The notes under the pieces: model-generated
Databases searched by the model: none
Seen by the model: the letters and a program-made list of their open reading frames with translations, nothing else
Told to the model about the DNA's origin: nothing
From: Sinotaia quadrata
Taxonomy: Eukaryota > Mollusca > Gastropoda > Architaenioglossa > Viviparidae
DNA length: 64,000 nt
Direction of reading: 5' to 3'
Assembly: GCA_028829895.1 (NCBI GenBank)
Contig: CM054179.1
Location: 46,509,891 to 46,573,890, forward strand
Program-made: the position numbers and the translations under genes
Shown: one piece after another, positions 12,403 through 24,403 of the stretch
How the letters are laid out: each line of letters opens with the position of its first letter
How positions within the stretch are numbered: position 1 is the stretch's first letter

Positions 12403-12566
12403 CATCGTCAAAACAATATTAAGAAATAAAAGAGATTCATAAATAGACATCTGCAATAACAAAATCAATAGTAAGAAGACAAGATAAATCTAATACTGAG
12501 AATATTGTGATGATAACAACAATATTAGTACTAAATTCCACTTTTATTCATTTCTCTTTTTGACAG

Positions 12567-12676
12567 AAATACCTGATTCACAGAGACTGTATTTGCAGGC
12601 TCGAGTAGAAATTACGGATGCTTTAATTGTAACATATGCATATAATTTTGAAAATTATAACCTGACAGAAATTTCG
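12567..12676 (+). CDS. Gene 1 exon: SEA-like domain, part 1
   Basis: The exon starts after tgacag in phase 1 and ends in phase 0 at ttcg|gtaag. Its codon split joins exactly to the previous exon (C+AA = Gln). It encodes a linker and then VEITDALIVTYAYNFENY followed by NLTEIS. A beta strand followed by an amphipathic helix containing 'Tyr-N-L-x-x-x-S' is how SEA domains begin. One N-glycosylation sequon (NLT) is visible. Confidence 0.65.
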
Positions 12677-13383
12677 GTAAGCCTTTTGTATTATTTCTTA
12701 TTTGCAGCACATAAATTATATGTTCTGAGAATATTCCTGAATTACCAAGTGAGAATATCGAGACTTTTGTTAATATCAGGTGGTAATGCGTGCTTGTTGC
12801 CTGACAATATAAATAAGAAATTATTTTATAACGTAACTTATTGTTTTCAAATCTATAGGTAGTGAAAAGAAAATTATAATAATAATAACAAACATCGTTA
12901 TATCTCACAAACAAATTAAAATAAATTTCGTGATTTTCTCAGATCTCATTTGATGCTATTTCTATAAATACCATAAGCTAGTTTCCTTCCATTAACCAGC
13001 AAAATGCCTTGTCAAAATGTTGTCACGTCTTATTGCACAGCAGTGATGACAATAAGGAACAAACGTGAACAGTCTCGTAAATATCAAGCGGTCCTTTATT
13101 CCAATTTGAGAGAAAATTATTTTGTTTAGTGAATTTATTCAGCAGTTTATTTGCTTTTAAAATGTATAAGTTTGTCTGAAATTTAGCATTCCTTCTATTT
13201 CATTCGGGAAGATATAACATATTGACAGCTATGCAATGCACCAAGGTAAGACCTGAATAATCATAGAGTCATAATATTCTCGTAACAAAGACTACACACC
13301 GATAATTAATCTTCAGTTAAGAACAATCTTTATATTTAAGGTTATACACACAACAGAAGACATATATCAGCTATACGAACAGA

Positions 13384-13762
13384 GATAATAACATACTATA
13401 CACTTACGGTTATACACACAGAATTAAGAACATACTGTACACTTACGTTTATACACACAAAATTAAGAACATACTGTACACTTACGGTTATACATACAGA
13501 ATTAAGAACTCACTGTACACTTACGGTTATACATACAGAATTAAGAACATACTGTACACTTACGGTTATACACACAGAATTAAGAACATACTGTACACTT
13601 ACGGTTATACATACAGAATTAAGAACATACTGTACACTTACGGTTATAAATACAGAATTAAGAACATACTGTACACTTACGGTAATACATACAGAATTAA
13701 GAACATACTGTACACTTACGTTTATACACACCAAGATAAGAACGTACTGCATTCTTACGGCT
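13384..13762. repeat. 39-base minisatellite, about 9.5 copies
   Basis: Unit taagaacatactgtacactt plus acggttatacatacagaat. The period is 39 = 13 codons, so a minus-strand frame stays open through the array; this is an artefact. The sequence from 12677 to 13383 is unremarkable intron. Confidence 0.95.
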
Positions 13763-14079
13763 AGACACAATGAGTTAACCAATAGTAAAAATGTACAATA
13801 ATATTAATGTATAAAACACACTCCATAAAAAATTATACACTTCTATTTCGTTGAATACAAGAGTTTGTCAGTGAGATCCGTACATTTGCTAATGAACCTC
13901 ACTGATTCAAATAAATGATTTAGCGACTAGAAAACTAGCAACAATGACCACATCAGGATAAGCTAACAGTAAACCAAACAACCACCACATTAGGATAATA
14001 TGTATACAGCTCTATCTGTGTATAAAGCTGAAGCGTCCTTGATCTTCGAGCTCATAGGTGTTTATTTTTGTTTGTTTCA

Positions 14080-14480
14080 TTCTTTTTACATGTCCAGCTT
14101 TATGTTGCATTGTCACGATCAAAATACTCATCAAAAATACAGACGGTAGGGTCATTTGCTTGAATTTTCACCAACAAACTTAACTTAAAATCAAATATTT
14201 GGGAGATCTCTTGAACCATATGGCAAGCTTTACGTTGCATTGTTGCATTTATGGGGAGGAAGGCGGAGGGAGGGAGGGAAGGAGGGAGGGAGAGAGAGGG
14301 AAGGAAAGTGGGAGAAAGGAAAGGAGAAAGTGAGGGAGGAAGTGGTAGGGAGGAAGGAAGGAAGGAAGAAGGTTTTCACATGGCAAGCTTTATGTTGCAT
14401 TGTCACATTCATGAAACAGAGACATCATTAAGGTACTCATAAAAAAACAATGGTAAAGGTCATTTGCTAAATGAGGACTA
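14080..14480. repeat. Partial duplication interrupted by a GGGA/GGAA tract
   Basis: tttatgttgcattgtcac and ggtcatttgct occur twice, separated by a purine tract of G and A at 14255-14370. Confidence 0.65.
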
Positions 14481-14929
14481 CATTTTCACTCACAATGTGA
14501 CATAATCAAGCCTTCCAATAAAAGCAAATCAATTATGTTCCTTACTCTTACACACATTGCAACAGATGTTCCTGCGCTTCCTGGTCATCCAACTTATAAC
14601 CAGTGAATGCATAGAGGTTAACTGTGACCCTAAGACTTGAAGCTTGAAACTCGACACTCAAGACTCCAACTCAAACTCAAAGATTGAACTCAAAGCCAAA
14701 AGTCAAATGTCAAAACTTGAATCTCAAAAGGCATTTATAAATTGCACAATATAATCAAAGAGCAAATCTAAGTTTCCATTTATCACAATATAACTCCATC
14801 CACCTCATACTCCATTCTCAACTTAACAGTTTCTGCAATGGTATTCATTAGCCACATGCACACATGTGGCATATCAACAATGTCACGTTTTCTTAGTAAA
14901 CTACAGGAGAACAGCCTAGTTTGACACTT

Positions 14930-15120
14930 GTAGCAATAACAGTCAACTCACATAATACATCTCTACACAAACACAAGTATAACATATCAATAGTAAAATG
15001 CTTGGAATGTTCTTGTCCATTCTCTCTCAATCAGTCAATTTACCTCACCATCAAGATAATGACTGCCTTTCAAAGCAGGACTTTCTTCCTCTACTCCAAA
15101 TTCAAAAGTGATTAGAGGGC
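14930..15120 (+). repeat. Sequence shared with 32880-33035, possible core of family X
   Basis: gtcaactcacataatacatc and actccaaattcaaaagtgat here correspond in order to gtcaattcacatattatatc and cacttcaaattcaacagtta at 32885-33025, same strand. The stretch lies just upstream of family X copy 1. Confidence 0.45.
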
Positions 15121-15394
15121 AGAATTATCTACAGCTAGTGAACTCCTTAAACTCAGCCCATTGGCTTTTCTCGTTCTCGTATATAATAGTCATTGGATAA
15201 TACAAACAACTCACTCAATTTCCTTTACATCAGCAATCTAGAAAATTCTTGCCTGGGGATGATTACTTCAAGTCAGACACTTTCAAAAATAACACCCTAA
15301 GGAGTACTCAAGGTCGGGTCACTCTGACAATTCAACAATCTATATAACGATTAGATTTTAAAATACGGTGTGGCAAATTTACTCTGTCACAATA

Positions 15395-15850
15395 GTAAAA
15401 TTATTCATACAAGGTTTGTTTGAAATGTTGATGTCAAGAAATCTATTTCATTGTTTCTGTTATATGTATATTGATTGTTGATTTGATAAATTTATCTCAA
15501 AATGTATTGATCTTCTTATAAATATTGATAGTTTTATGTTGGAGAAGGAAGTGGATGGATTGTGGTTCGCTAAATATAGATTAAGGACAGATTTGTCTTC
15601 TTCTTTAGTAAATACTTTTCCACATACGGAAATATTGTGTGGTGGTAATTGTTTGTCTTTAATGTTTTTGAAGCGAGAAAGCGTTTACAGCGCCCATATC
15701 CACCAAGTGAGAGAGACGAGTGGTTACTTCTGGAGAATTATTAATAACATAAATTAAGATTCTCATCACTTGTAATTCGTTTTGTGTGATTAATTAATCA
15801 TAATCATTATCTAGGTGGCATCAGCGTCACAAACTGAATTAAGAACAGGG
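15395..15850 (-). mobile_element. Dispersed repeat family X, copy 1 (inverted end)
   Basis: On the minus strand this matches the copies at 23280 and 31385. Shared landmarks in that orientation are tgtgacgc..gccacctag, then acaagtgatgagaatcttaa, then gcgctgtaaacg, then gaagacaaatctgtcc. The short open frame at 15536-15757 is a by-product of this repeat. It lies in the intron before the 77-base exon. Confidence 0.6.
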
Positions 15851-16754
15851 CAATATATTTCTCTAATATTGCAGCTAAGTGTGTTGATGTAATCTCCTAC
15901 TTCTATATACTTCTATTCAACAAACCTTCATTGAATAGTTCGTTCTTAATTTCCTTTCCAATATTTCGCCTTAATCATTTATTTCGCCTAATTAAATGTT
16001 AAACAGAGAAATGGGAATAGGTTATTTATTTTTCTTTCCATAGTTACGCTGTATTCATTTTTGTAACCTAATTAAATGTTAAACAATATGGGACAAAACG
16101 TTTGACTTATTAATTTGGGGGACGTATCGTACAAACCTAATGTTCCTAATCACCTGACTCTAAACAGATATATTAGCTAACAGTCCAAAATACTTCTGCA
16201 TGTCTGTTTAAATCATCCTATTAATGCATGACGTTTGGTAATGATAGGTACCTGATTGTCATGTGGTACTTACCAAGATTCCCAAGCCAACTTACTTAAT
16301 TTGTTTGGTAAAGGTAAATCACGATAACCATTCGTAGGTACACCTTTAAATTCAATGTAAATAGTTCACCCCTATTTCTCTTCATTCCTTCTTTTTAAAA
16401 AAACCAAACAAGGAATAAGTGATAAGTTATACACCACTACGAACTGGTGTTACACACAACTAATAAATGGTAAACTATACACCACTTAGAAATAGTATTA
16501 TATTATACACAATTAATAAATAGTAAATTATATACCACTAAGGAATGGTATTATATACACGACAAAAATTGTTATTACATACTCAAATACAAAAGTTATA
16601 TTATAATAGAATTAGTAATTGTTGTGAACGCAACCAAGAAAATGTATTACAAACGTCACTAAGAATGGTTAATACTGAATAATTCCATATTAACTTTTAT
16701 TATAAACGTCACTATGAATGGTTAATGCTGAATAATTCTATGTTTGTCTTGAAG
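15851..16754. other. Gene 1 intron with short degenerate repeats
   Basis: Variants of actaataaatggtaaactat and ataccactaaggaatggta recur loosely at 16430-16580, and gtcactaagaatggttaat occurs twice at about 16650-16730. No exon was recognised until 16755. Confidence 0.5.
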
Positions 16755-16831
16755 CTGGAGGCTCAGTTTAACACCATGGAATTCGACAGCTTCATCGGAG
16801 TGAACATCTCAGAGATTTCGTTAGGAACAGG
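16755..16831 (+). CDS. Gene 1 exon: SEA-like domain, part 2
   Basis: A 77-base exon, phase 0 to phase 2, with acceptor cttgaag|ctg and donor acagg|gtaaat. It encodes LEAQFNTMEFDSFIGVNISE and ends ISLGTG, which continues the helix-strand pattern of a SEA domain. Alone it is too short to classify. The call rests on frame continuity with both neighbours. The donor sequence is also the first unit of a long tandem array in the following intron. Confidence 0.6.
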
Positions 16832-17440
16832 GTAAATATAATCAGCCATTTATAATTCTAAGTATAATCAGTCACTTCAGATTGTAAATTTAGTCAATCA
16901 TATATTTATGTAAACATATAATATCATCGCTTGGTTTGTAAATATAATCAGTCATTTGTAAATGTAACTATAATCAATCATTTGTAAATGTAAATATAAT
17001 CAATCATTTGTAAATGTAAATATAATCAATCACATGAGATTGTAAATATAATCAGTAATTTGTAAATGTAAATATAATCAATCACAGGAGATTGTAAATA
17101 TAATCAGTAATTTGTAAATGTAAATATAATCAATCACTGGAGATTGTAAATATAATCAGTAATTTGTAAATGTAAATATAACCAGTCACTTGTAATTACA
17201 AGTATAATCAGACGGTTGCTGTTATAAATTTAAGTAGCCACTCGATATTGAAATATAATCATGTCCTTTGTATTTGTAAATATAACCAGATATTAGCTAT
17301 TATACATTTAATTAGCCCCTTGAGATTGAAACATAATCATGTCGTTTGTATTTGTAAATATAACCAGATATTGGCTATTATAAATTTAATTAGCCACATT
17401 AGGTTGAAATATAATCAGCCATTTCTACAACCTTTTTCCC
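16832..17440. repeat. Degenerate array beginning at an exon donor site
   Basis: Units like tgtaaatataatcagtcatt repeat, with a longer duplicated section near 17230-17420. The first unit overlaps the donor of the 77-base exon (gtaaatataatcag). Confidence 0.85.
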
Positions 17441-17995
17441 CATAATTAGTCATTTACTGTTGTATGTAAGGTTATTTGTACTTGTAAATATCATCAGTTA
17501 TTTGTCATTTTAATAAATTCATTCATTTGTAATTGCAAATAAATCAATCACTTGTATATTTTAAATAATAATCGACCATTTGTAAATGTATAAATAATTA
17601 GTGATTTTTAGGTTAATCGTAATTTAAAATGTAATAAGTCTTCTGTCACTGTAAGTATAATCCAAAATTTTATTTGCAAATAAAATCAATCAATTGTAAT
17701 TGTAAATAACAATCACATGAACTGCAGTGTCAGTGTAATCAGTGTAACCAGTTTTCATAAGTGCAAATTATCTATATTTAATTATAGTGTGTGCGTATAT
17801 GCGCGTGTGTTTGTATCTTTAACAAAATACGTGTGTACGTGTTTGTACCGGTAGCAAAATACATTTGTATTATAAAGGTTATACACGCATATATGTGTGC
17901 GTGCTTCAGTAAGTAATAAATGTGAAATGTGGTTGTCTGTTGTAGTTATATAATTCGTGATTACGAAACCTCAAAACTTCAATTACCTACTTCCG

Positions 17996-18172
17996 TCTCA
18001 CGCCATGCTTGGCTTAATACTTTTTCGTGAAACTTAACTTACGGCTGCCTGAATGTCACGCCACGCTTGTTTTAGTACTTATTCGTAAAACTTAACTTAC
18101 GGCTGCCTGAATGTCACGCCACGCTTGTTTAGTGTTTATTTGTGTACATAACATATTACTGCCTGAATGTCA
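17996..18172. repeat. About 60-base tandem repeat, 3 copies
   Basis: Shared segment acggctgcctgaatgtcacg followed by ccacgcttgttt. Confidence 0.85.
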
Positions 18173-18756
18173 CGAATGACCATAATGATTAACACAAATT
18201 CTTGATTGCAGTCGAAGATTGAATGGGATTACTCAGCAGTTTAGGTATCAAAAGATAAAACATGCAGTCTAAATACTTCCAACTTGTTCAATTGCAGGCA
18301 TTCATTCATATCTTTAGTCGGAGAATCAAACAATCAAGCAATCCAAAAATTTAAGAAAATCACCCTAACAATCCAACTAACAAACAATGAAGCAATCCAA
18401 CAATTAAACTATCTAAAATGAATCGAACAATTAAAATGATCATTTGATCGTATTGAGAATAGTAAAATAAATTTGCAGCACAATCTAAATGTTAACAGGA
18501 GCAACAATTGTGCATTATGTTCAGAGCATATCTGGGACATCAATATATGCATCCACCTGTCACTTCTTATATGACGAATGAAATGGTAGTTTTTATGTTA
18601 TATCTTTTACTAGATTAAACAAAAAGCAAAGGCAATCATTAAAAATTAACAATCGGGTATACAGGCATTGTAAGCTATTGTATTGTTTATAATTATTGAC
18701 AAATACGTTAAACTCCTTCAACATTAATTAATAAGTTAAACTCTTTTAATCCGTAG

Positions 18757-18953
18757 AACTGACATAAACGTGAAAATAGAGTTCAGCGTGATGTTCTCCG
18801 AGCAGATAACTCTCAGGATTCGTGAAGCTGTGGCACTTGTCGTGCTCAACCTAGAAAAAATAGGTTACGTCATTGTGAACAATCAAACCATCTACATCAA
18901 AGGGCAAATCGGAATATTCAACACTAAAGATGAAATCACCTCGGGCGTCGACG
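18757..18953 (+). CDS. Gene 1 exon: SEA-like domain, part 3
   Basis: Phase 2 to phase 1, acceptor ccgtag|aac, donor cgacg|gtaaat. It encodes TDINVKIEFSVMF, matching the 'GSv-v-v-F-x-v-x-F' strand that closes SEA domains, then a helix (SEQITLRIREAVALVVLNL) and a strand. The autoproteolysis motif G-S-V-V-V is replaced by G-T-G-T-D, so self-cleavage is not expected. SEA domains commonly sit outside the membrane near O-glycosylated regions. The assignment is by pattern only; a structure-based search could place it elsewhere. Confidence 0.65.
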
Positions 18954-21031
18954 GTAAATGTTGTCGCTGTATAAAAGTGATGTATAAACATTACACTGTG
19001 TGATGTATTTTTTTTTAAAATAGATTTATGTACGGTATGACAAACCACTTTTAGTTTGTATGCCTATTCTTGTTGAGTGCATGTACACTATGAACACGAA
19101 ATATAGATTGATGAACTTATATTTGTTCCTGTTACTAACAGATAAAATTATTGCAATTTTTGTTATCAAGTACTTGTTTATTTTTTCAAAGAACGTGTTT
19201 GTAAAATGTGTATTCTATAAATAATAAAAATCAGGTTTTGACGCTCAGAGTCATTCTTGCCTATCATAAAGAGATTAATGCAGAGGTGTAGATGGCCACT
19301 TAATTTTTCACGCTCCTTACGAGCCTAAGTCCGACGGAAGTGACGATTTCCGACTCGGACTGTTAGATATGTAGTCGCCAAGCGCATCTGACTGTTGCAA
19401 TTGACTGACGGTGGCTAGAAGGGGGACACATATTGCATCTGATTGAAGTAGATGAGTCCAGTTGGAAGTTAAGAGTACAGTTGCGATTGAAGAACGCGGT
19501 GGTTGAGAGAGTGAATGAATGGTTCTGGTTAGTTGACACGTGAAGTTTATAAAAACCCAGTCAAACACTTGCCACAAATATTCGAAGTCCGGTTCTAAAG
19601 GCAATAGTACGCCTTTCATTAATGCCTTTCTCTTTTGGCTTCTTTTTGACGTACTTCGTCGTGAGAGATTTCTGGAATCGACGTATGAGTCGTCTCGTCA
19701 GTCTACTATCTACCACGGAATCCGAGGGTGGTGACAGCGGAGATGGCAATTATCATCGCCGTTCCTATTTCCAGGAGATCCAAAAGTGCTCAGCAGACTG
19801 TGTACACGAGTGAAATAGACCCTGGTGTTTTATCGACAGTTATAAACTTTCCATATGTGTTTCTCTATGACGCGATATACGGTGGCCCACCAGAACAGGT
19901 CATGAACTCATTTAATTATCTCTTATCTTTCTCTTTTCCATTTCTGTGATAGGAAGTTATAAACTTGATTAATAATTGTTCCCTCAAAATAGTCTTTGTT
20001 AAATATTAGTTGTGAATGAGAAGAAATTTGAACATTTAATATTGAGTGAGGATGAGAAAAAACTTAATCATTTAATCAGTAGTGTAAATACGTGACAGCT
20101 TCAAAACTTATTTGTATCTATTTATGATAAGGTTATATTTTATAATAAATCTTAAGTTTTGTTAACTCCTTCTTACGCATGTTAACTGACACATGGAGTA
20201 GTCTGGATTATTCAGTGGCTGGATGGTGGCCTGACGAGTCAATGATTGGATGAATGTTAGTAAGTTGATAAATTACATTACTCCTTAAGTAAGAAGTTCC
20301 ACCTGCGAACAGATAAATTATGTGTCGGTAGTACGTTACTTATAGTGCTGTGCGAGTGTGGAATTCATGTTGGAAACCAATCCTAAATTTAACTACTAAG
20401 TGATTGTGCTTATAAATTTATGAAGAAATTCATAATAATAATCATAATAGAGGCCAAACGTACTATAGCGCCCCAGAGGTGTCTTTAGTTTTTACAATTT
20501 CATGGGGATATGCACACCATATATTCATAAACAAGGAAATATTGTTGTAAGAAATTAAAACGGAAATGCAGATAATGAAACAATACAAATACTTGTACAT
20601 TTAAATGTATGCATTCATAGCCTTTTGGAATTTACCACACATGGAAATCAATAACTATGGAATATAATGATCAGCATTAGTAAGTAAATAATCAATCAGA
20701 TACAACTCAAAAACAAACCATTCTTCATGACACAGGTCTTGACTGGTATGATCTTTTATTTACTTTTTATTTTCTTTATTAAAATTCGTTCTATGTCTGC
20801 TATATAGTTAAATAAAATGCTTAAAGTTGTCTTATTTTCCGAGTGAGTAGGGGTTGCTAGATATTTTAACAAAAAGTTATGTTTAAGGTTACCTTATTTG
20901 CCGAATGAGTAGAAGTTCCTAGATATTTTAATATGTTTAAAATGTTTAAGGTTTTCTTCTTTACCGAGGGAGTGTGGGTTGCTAGATGTTCTAACAGTCG
21001 TCTGAAATTGTCTTTTGCGATTTATTTTCAG
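18954..21031. other. Gene 1 intron, with a complex GC-richer island at 19310-19870
   Basis: Most of it is AT-rich. The island at 19310-19870 has several overlapping short open frames on both strands but no protein I recognise, and a tttataaaaacccagtcaaa segment whose cccagtcaaacactt..aagtccgg pattern recurs near 52134. It may be a decayed mobile element. Confidence 0.35.
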
Positions 21032-21157
21032 CCATTGATTGGTGCTCTTCGCCAAATCTGTCCCAATGTCCGAATCAAAGTACATGTAACGATACTGGCA
21101 TCCGTTACAACTGCACATGTAACAAAGGTTACTTTGAAAACAATACATTCTGTCAAC
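21032..21157 (+). CDS. Gene 1 exon: EGF-like domain
   Basis: Phase-1 symmetrical exon (126 bases), acceptor ttattttcag|cc, donor tcaac|gtgagt. It contains six cysteines in EGF spacing, from AIDWCSSPNLSQCPNQSTC to YNCTCNKGYFENNTFCQ, including the C-x-C pair and the Gly-Tyr-Phe near the end. Three Asn sequons (NQS, NCT, NNT) are visible. It links the SEA-like module to the SRCR domain. Confidence 0.88.
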
Positions 21158-21336
21158 GTGAGTAATATTATTATGATATTCGTATTATATATTCATTAAG
21201 CCATACAATTTACTTCCTATAACGTATTCAGTAGGATTCACTGTTTCAACCATATAAGGTATTCAATAGCCATACTATTTCAGTCATATAAAATACTGAG
21301 CAGGCCAATCTAATTCAGTCATATAAATGTGGAAAG

Positions 21337-21515
21337 GTGGGTGTACGTGTGTACAGAGCTTTGTGTGCGTGTGTACAGCGCTTTGTGTGCGTGTGTACAG
21401 AGCTTTGTGTGCGTGTGTACAGCGCTTTGTGTGCGTGTGTACAGAGCTTTGTGTGCATGTGTACAGCGCTTTGTGTACGTGTGTACAGAGCTTTGTGTAC
21501 GTGTACAGAGCTTGT
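21337..21515. repeat. 22-base minisatellite, 8 copies
   Basis: Unit agctttgtgtgcgtgtgtacag. The period is not a multiple of 3 and there is no stop in any frame, so all three forward frames stay open; these are artefacts. Confidence 0.95.
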
Positions 21516-21959
21516 TTTCTTTAAAGTAAAACCATGCCTGGCGGCAAACTAGGTCATCGCCCGCTAGTTTTGAATCGCACGGCCACCTCTGCTGTAGTTA
21601 ACATGTAATGCTGTGTTAGTGTGTACACTTCTAATCGTCCTTTATCATGTTATACATCTATTGACTAAAGTTAATATTTATGTGTTCATTGGGAAGTGGT
21701 TTGTAGTTTGTATTTATATAATTTTTATGTTGGTTTATATTGTTTTCTTAGTGTATTCTATGATTTATGTGTGTGAGCTTGGTTTCCAACTAGCACAGGA
21801 ATATAGTTATTTATTTTATTTGATAATTTATCTTGTAAATTATATTGTAAGAAAGCGTTTTAACCGTCATTTAAAGAGTGTTTAGTGTAGTTTTTCTTAG
21901 ATAATTATATAATTTGTGATTATATAATTATATAATTCTAGGTAGTTTAAGAAATTTAG

Positions 21960-22300
21960 GTTAGAACCAAACTAAGATAGCACAGAAGAGTCAGATAGCA
22001 CCAGTTTGTGTGAATTGTCTACTGGAGTCCCGTTTCCGGCCAGGACTTTTAAGTTATATTGCGTGTGAAAGAGTAGTTGAGTCGTCTTGGGAAGGCTTGG
22101 TTGTATACAATCATGTAGCCGAACAGACAGAGAAGTTTGGTTGGCGGTATGCGGGAGAGTGATACAGAGAGAAAGACAGAGCATTTGGCGGTGTGTCGCC
22201 TGAATAAAGACCGTATGTAAACTAAAACATGGTGTTGCGTGTTGTCCTCTTTTGCTATGGCTGTCGCATTGTCATCATTTCATATCACAATCTGGGGTGA
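21960..22300 (+). mobile_element. LTR-like remnant A, in a gene 1 intron
   Basis: A more complex, GC-richer stretch in an AT-rich intron. It has tgtgtcgcctgaataaagac with AATAAA at 22203-22208, then a U5-like segment (atggtgttgcgtgttgtcct) ending before tggggtgacccataacacc. A tggtgaccc-type sequence directly after the end resembles a retrotransposon primer-binding region. LTR-like remnant B at 39890-40160 has the same order. No gag or pol was seen beside it, so it would be a solo LTR. The boundaries are guesses. Confidence 0.4.
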
Positions 22301-22560
22301 CCCATAACACCACACCACACCCCATCACATAAAGTTTCCAGTAGACCGCCTGGCACCGTCATGCAATAATTTGCTTCCGCAGACAGCACAGACATTTGAA
22401 GAGTTTTAATTTTAAACTCAAACACATTCTATCTATCGTTAGACACACATTACTAAAGCTTACATAATTTACTACTTCTTGTTTCCCTAGCTTTTGTTGC
22501 AGTCATCTGCGTCATTAGTTATTAATGCTACACAATTGTTTTCTTATCTCCATCATGCAG

Positions 22561-22702
22561 CAACCATCCGTCTTGTAAACAGTTCTTTGACAAACCAAGG
22601 CCGCCTGGAATACTACTTGAACGGTGCCTGGAATACAGTCTGTAAAGAGGGGTTCAAATCTCGCGAAGCGGGTGTGGTCTGCCGGCAGATTGGATACCCG
22701 AG
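22561..22702 (+). CDS. Gene 1 exon: SRCR domain, N-terminal half
   Basis: Phase 1 to phase 2, acceptor catcatgcag|ca, donor ccgag|gtgagg. It begins TIRLVNSSLTNQGRLEYYLN and continues with GAWNTVC and AGVVCRQIGYP. These match the scavenger receptor cysteine-rich consensus: 'vRLvgG...eGrvEv...g.WgtVC', then 'a.VvCrqLGy'. It carries two of the six domain cysteines. SRCR domains bind polyanionic, microbial or protein ligands in many animal receptors. Confidence 0.92.
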
Positions 22703-23010
22703 GTGAGGCGGTTGTAGAATATTTATTCCGTTTTCCACATTAAGAGTTTCCTTCCCCTGTATTCGCATGTGTTCACTGTTAGAACACATGCGGGTTTTTT
22801 TTTTACGTTACATCTTTAAATATAAATTTACGCAGATAGAGTGGCTTGAGGTCATTAGGTCATTAGGTTTGTAAAAGTAGATATCTGTGTGACTGAAAGT
22901 TTCGTCGAAATGTACTTAGTGAAATTACTAGATTTTCATACTTATTAATCATCATATTTGTATTAGTTTTTGTATTTATTTATTTATCTTCTTCTCTCCA
23001 CATTGTTAAG

Positions 23011-23180
23011 CCGTGGAGCACAATACTTCACCAATGACACGTACATCTCAATGACGTCATCGATATTGAACAATGACTTGAACTGCACCGGCAAAGAAAG
23101 ATTCCTCTCCGACTGCACTCTAGGGGAAAGCAATGTCAACTGTACTCACCTGGACGATATTAGTGTTGCTTGTGACGGAG
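23011..23180 (+). CDS. Gene 1 exon: SRCR domain, C-terminal half
   Basis: Phase 2 to phase 1, acceptor ttgttaag|cc, donor ggag|gtaaat. It completes the domain with NDLNCTGKERFLSDCTLG and CTHLDDISVACDG, matching 'l.C.G.E..L..C......C.h..D.gV.C'. Together with the previous exon the domain has six Cys and is split by an intron, both diagnostic of group A SRCR (group B has eight Cys in one exon). The acceptor has a weak polypyrimidine tract, but the joined frame is unambiguous. Confidence 0.9.
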
Positions 23181-23279
23181 GTAAATCCCCCATATTAGAA
23201 ACAGGAAAACAAAAAATAAAATGAGAGATAAATCAAGGAATTTTGTAAGGTTGTTTTTTTTATTGATATTTACCTGTGA

Positions 23280-23720
23280 CGGTAACGCCACCTTAGTTAT
23301 TGTTTCCTATTATTATTTTTAATTAATCACACATAACTACTACTACAAGTGATGAGAATCTTAATTTATATTACTAATAATTGTCCAGAAGACACTTCTA
23401 TTTTCTATCACTTGGTGGATATAAGGGCGCTGTAAACGTGTTCACTCTTCCACAACAATACAGACAAACATTTAATGTCGCACAAATATTTCCGTAGGTG
23501 GAAAACTTCTTACTAAAGGAAAAAAACAAATCCGTCTTTTAATCATCATTTAGCAAGCCACCACCCACCCACTAACCACCCATTTTCTTCTCCAACATAA
23601 GGTTATAAATATGTGTAAAAGGTCAGTAAATTTAACAATAAATTTATTAAATCAACAAGCAAACACACAACATATGAACATAATCAAAATGGCGTTGACA
23701 TTTACATCACTTCTCAACAA
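23280..23720 (+). mobile_element. Dispersed repeat family X, copy 2
   Basis: Forward copy: tgtgacggtaacgccacctt, acaagtgatgagaatcttaa, gggcgctgtaaacgtgttc, aacaaatccgtcttttaatc and aatttattaaatcaacaagc. The last piece is shared with copy 1 but not visibly with copy 3. It lies in the intron after the SRCR domain. Confidence 0.6.
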
Positions 23721-24403
23721 AGTTCAATTAGTGCTGGACAATCATTCTGTTTATCCTAACATAGACATTAGCACTCAGTTACCATAAATATATAAACAAG
23801 TCCATTACGATCATCACAGAAATGAAAGTAGAATTTCAGAGAATAAATGAATGTCAATACTCATAACCTTTTCCAAGATGGAGGCTGTTTCTGGCACGTG
23901 TTCTCAATCACATGGCTTGCAACAAACCACTTGCGACAGGCGACAGTCTAGTGTGTCCATTCTAGGCACATTGCACAATTGTTCCAGAATCATCAATGAA
24001 CTCACAAACTACACCATAGAGAATCAGTCTGAATTTCACATGCACTCACAAGTACATCAGGAGAAAGGTTTCTTGAATCCTCATGTGTAGCACTCAACAC
24101 ACCGAGAGGAACATTCAAAATAATCTTCGTGAATTATCAAGACCAAACTCAAGCCACCATCTCCATTGTATTGGCTCTGAAATGGAATTGACAGGAATCA
24201 ACTTACAGCAACATGTTTTACTGATAAGTTGAAGACAATGCTGGACACACACACACACCAATATAATCTAGTAGAGCACAGTAGCCAACGTAGTAATGAC
24301 TCTAAATGCTTTACATTAATAATGTTTTTTAAAAGTATTTTACATCTGACTTCAAGCTAAAATATTATTTTTACCAGCATGTATTTCTTTTTCTCCGTAT
24401 CAG

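Noticed and set aside
13510..13782. 90-residue minus-strand protein with 13-residue repeats
   Set aside because: The 39-base minisatellite has a period divisible by three, so the frame stays open by chance. No other coding signs.
21327..21552. Cys-rich repeat proteins in three frames
   Set aside because: 22-base minisatellite without stops; the cysteines come from tgtg. Not an EGF exon.
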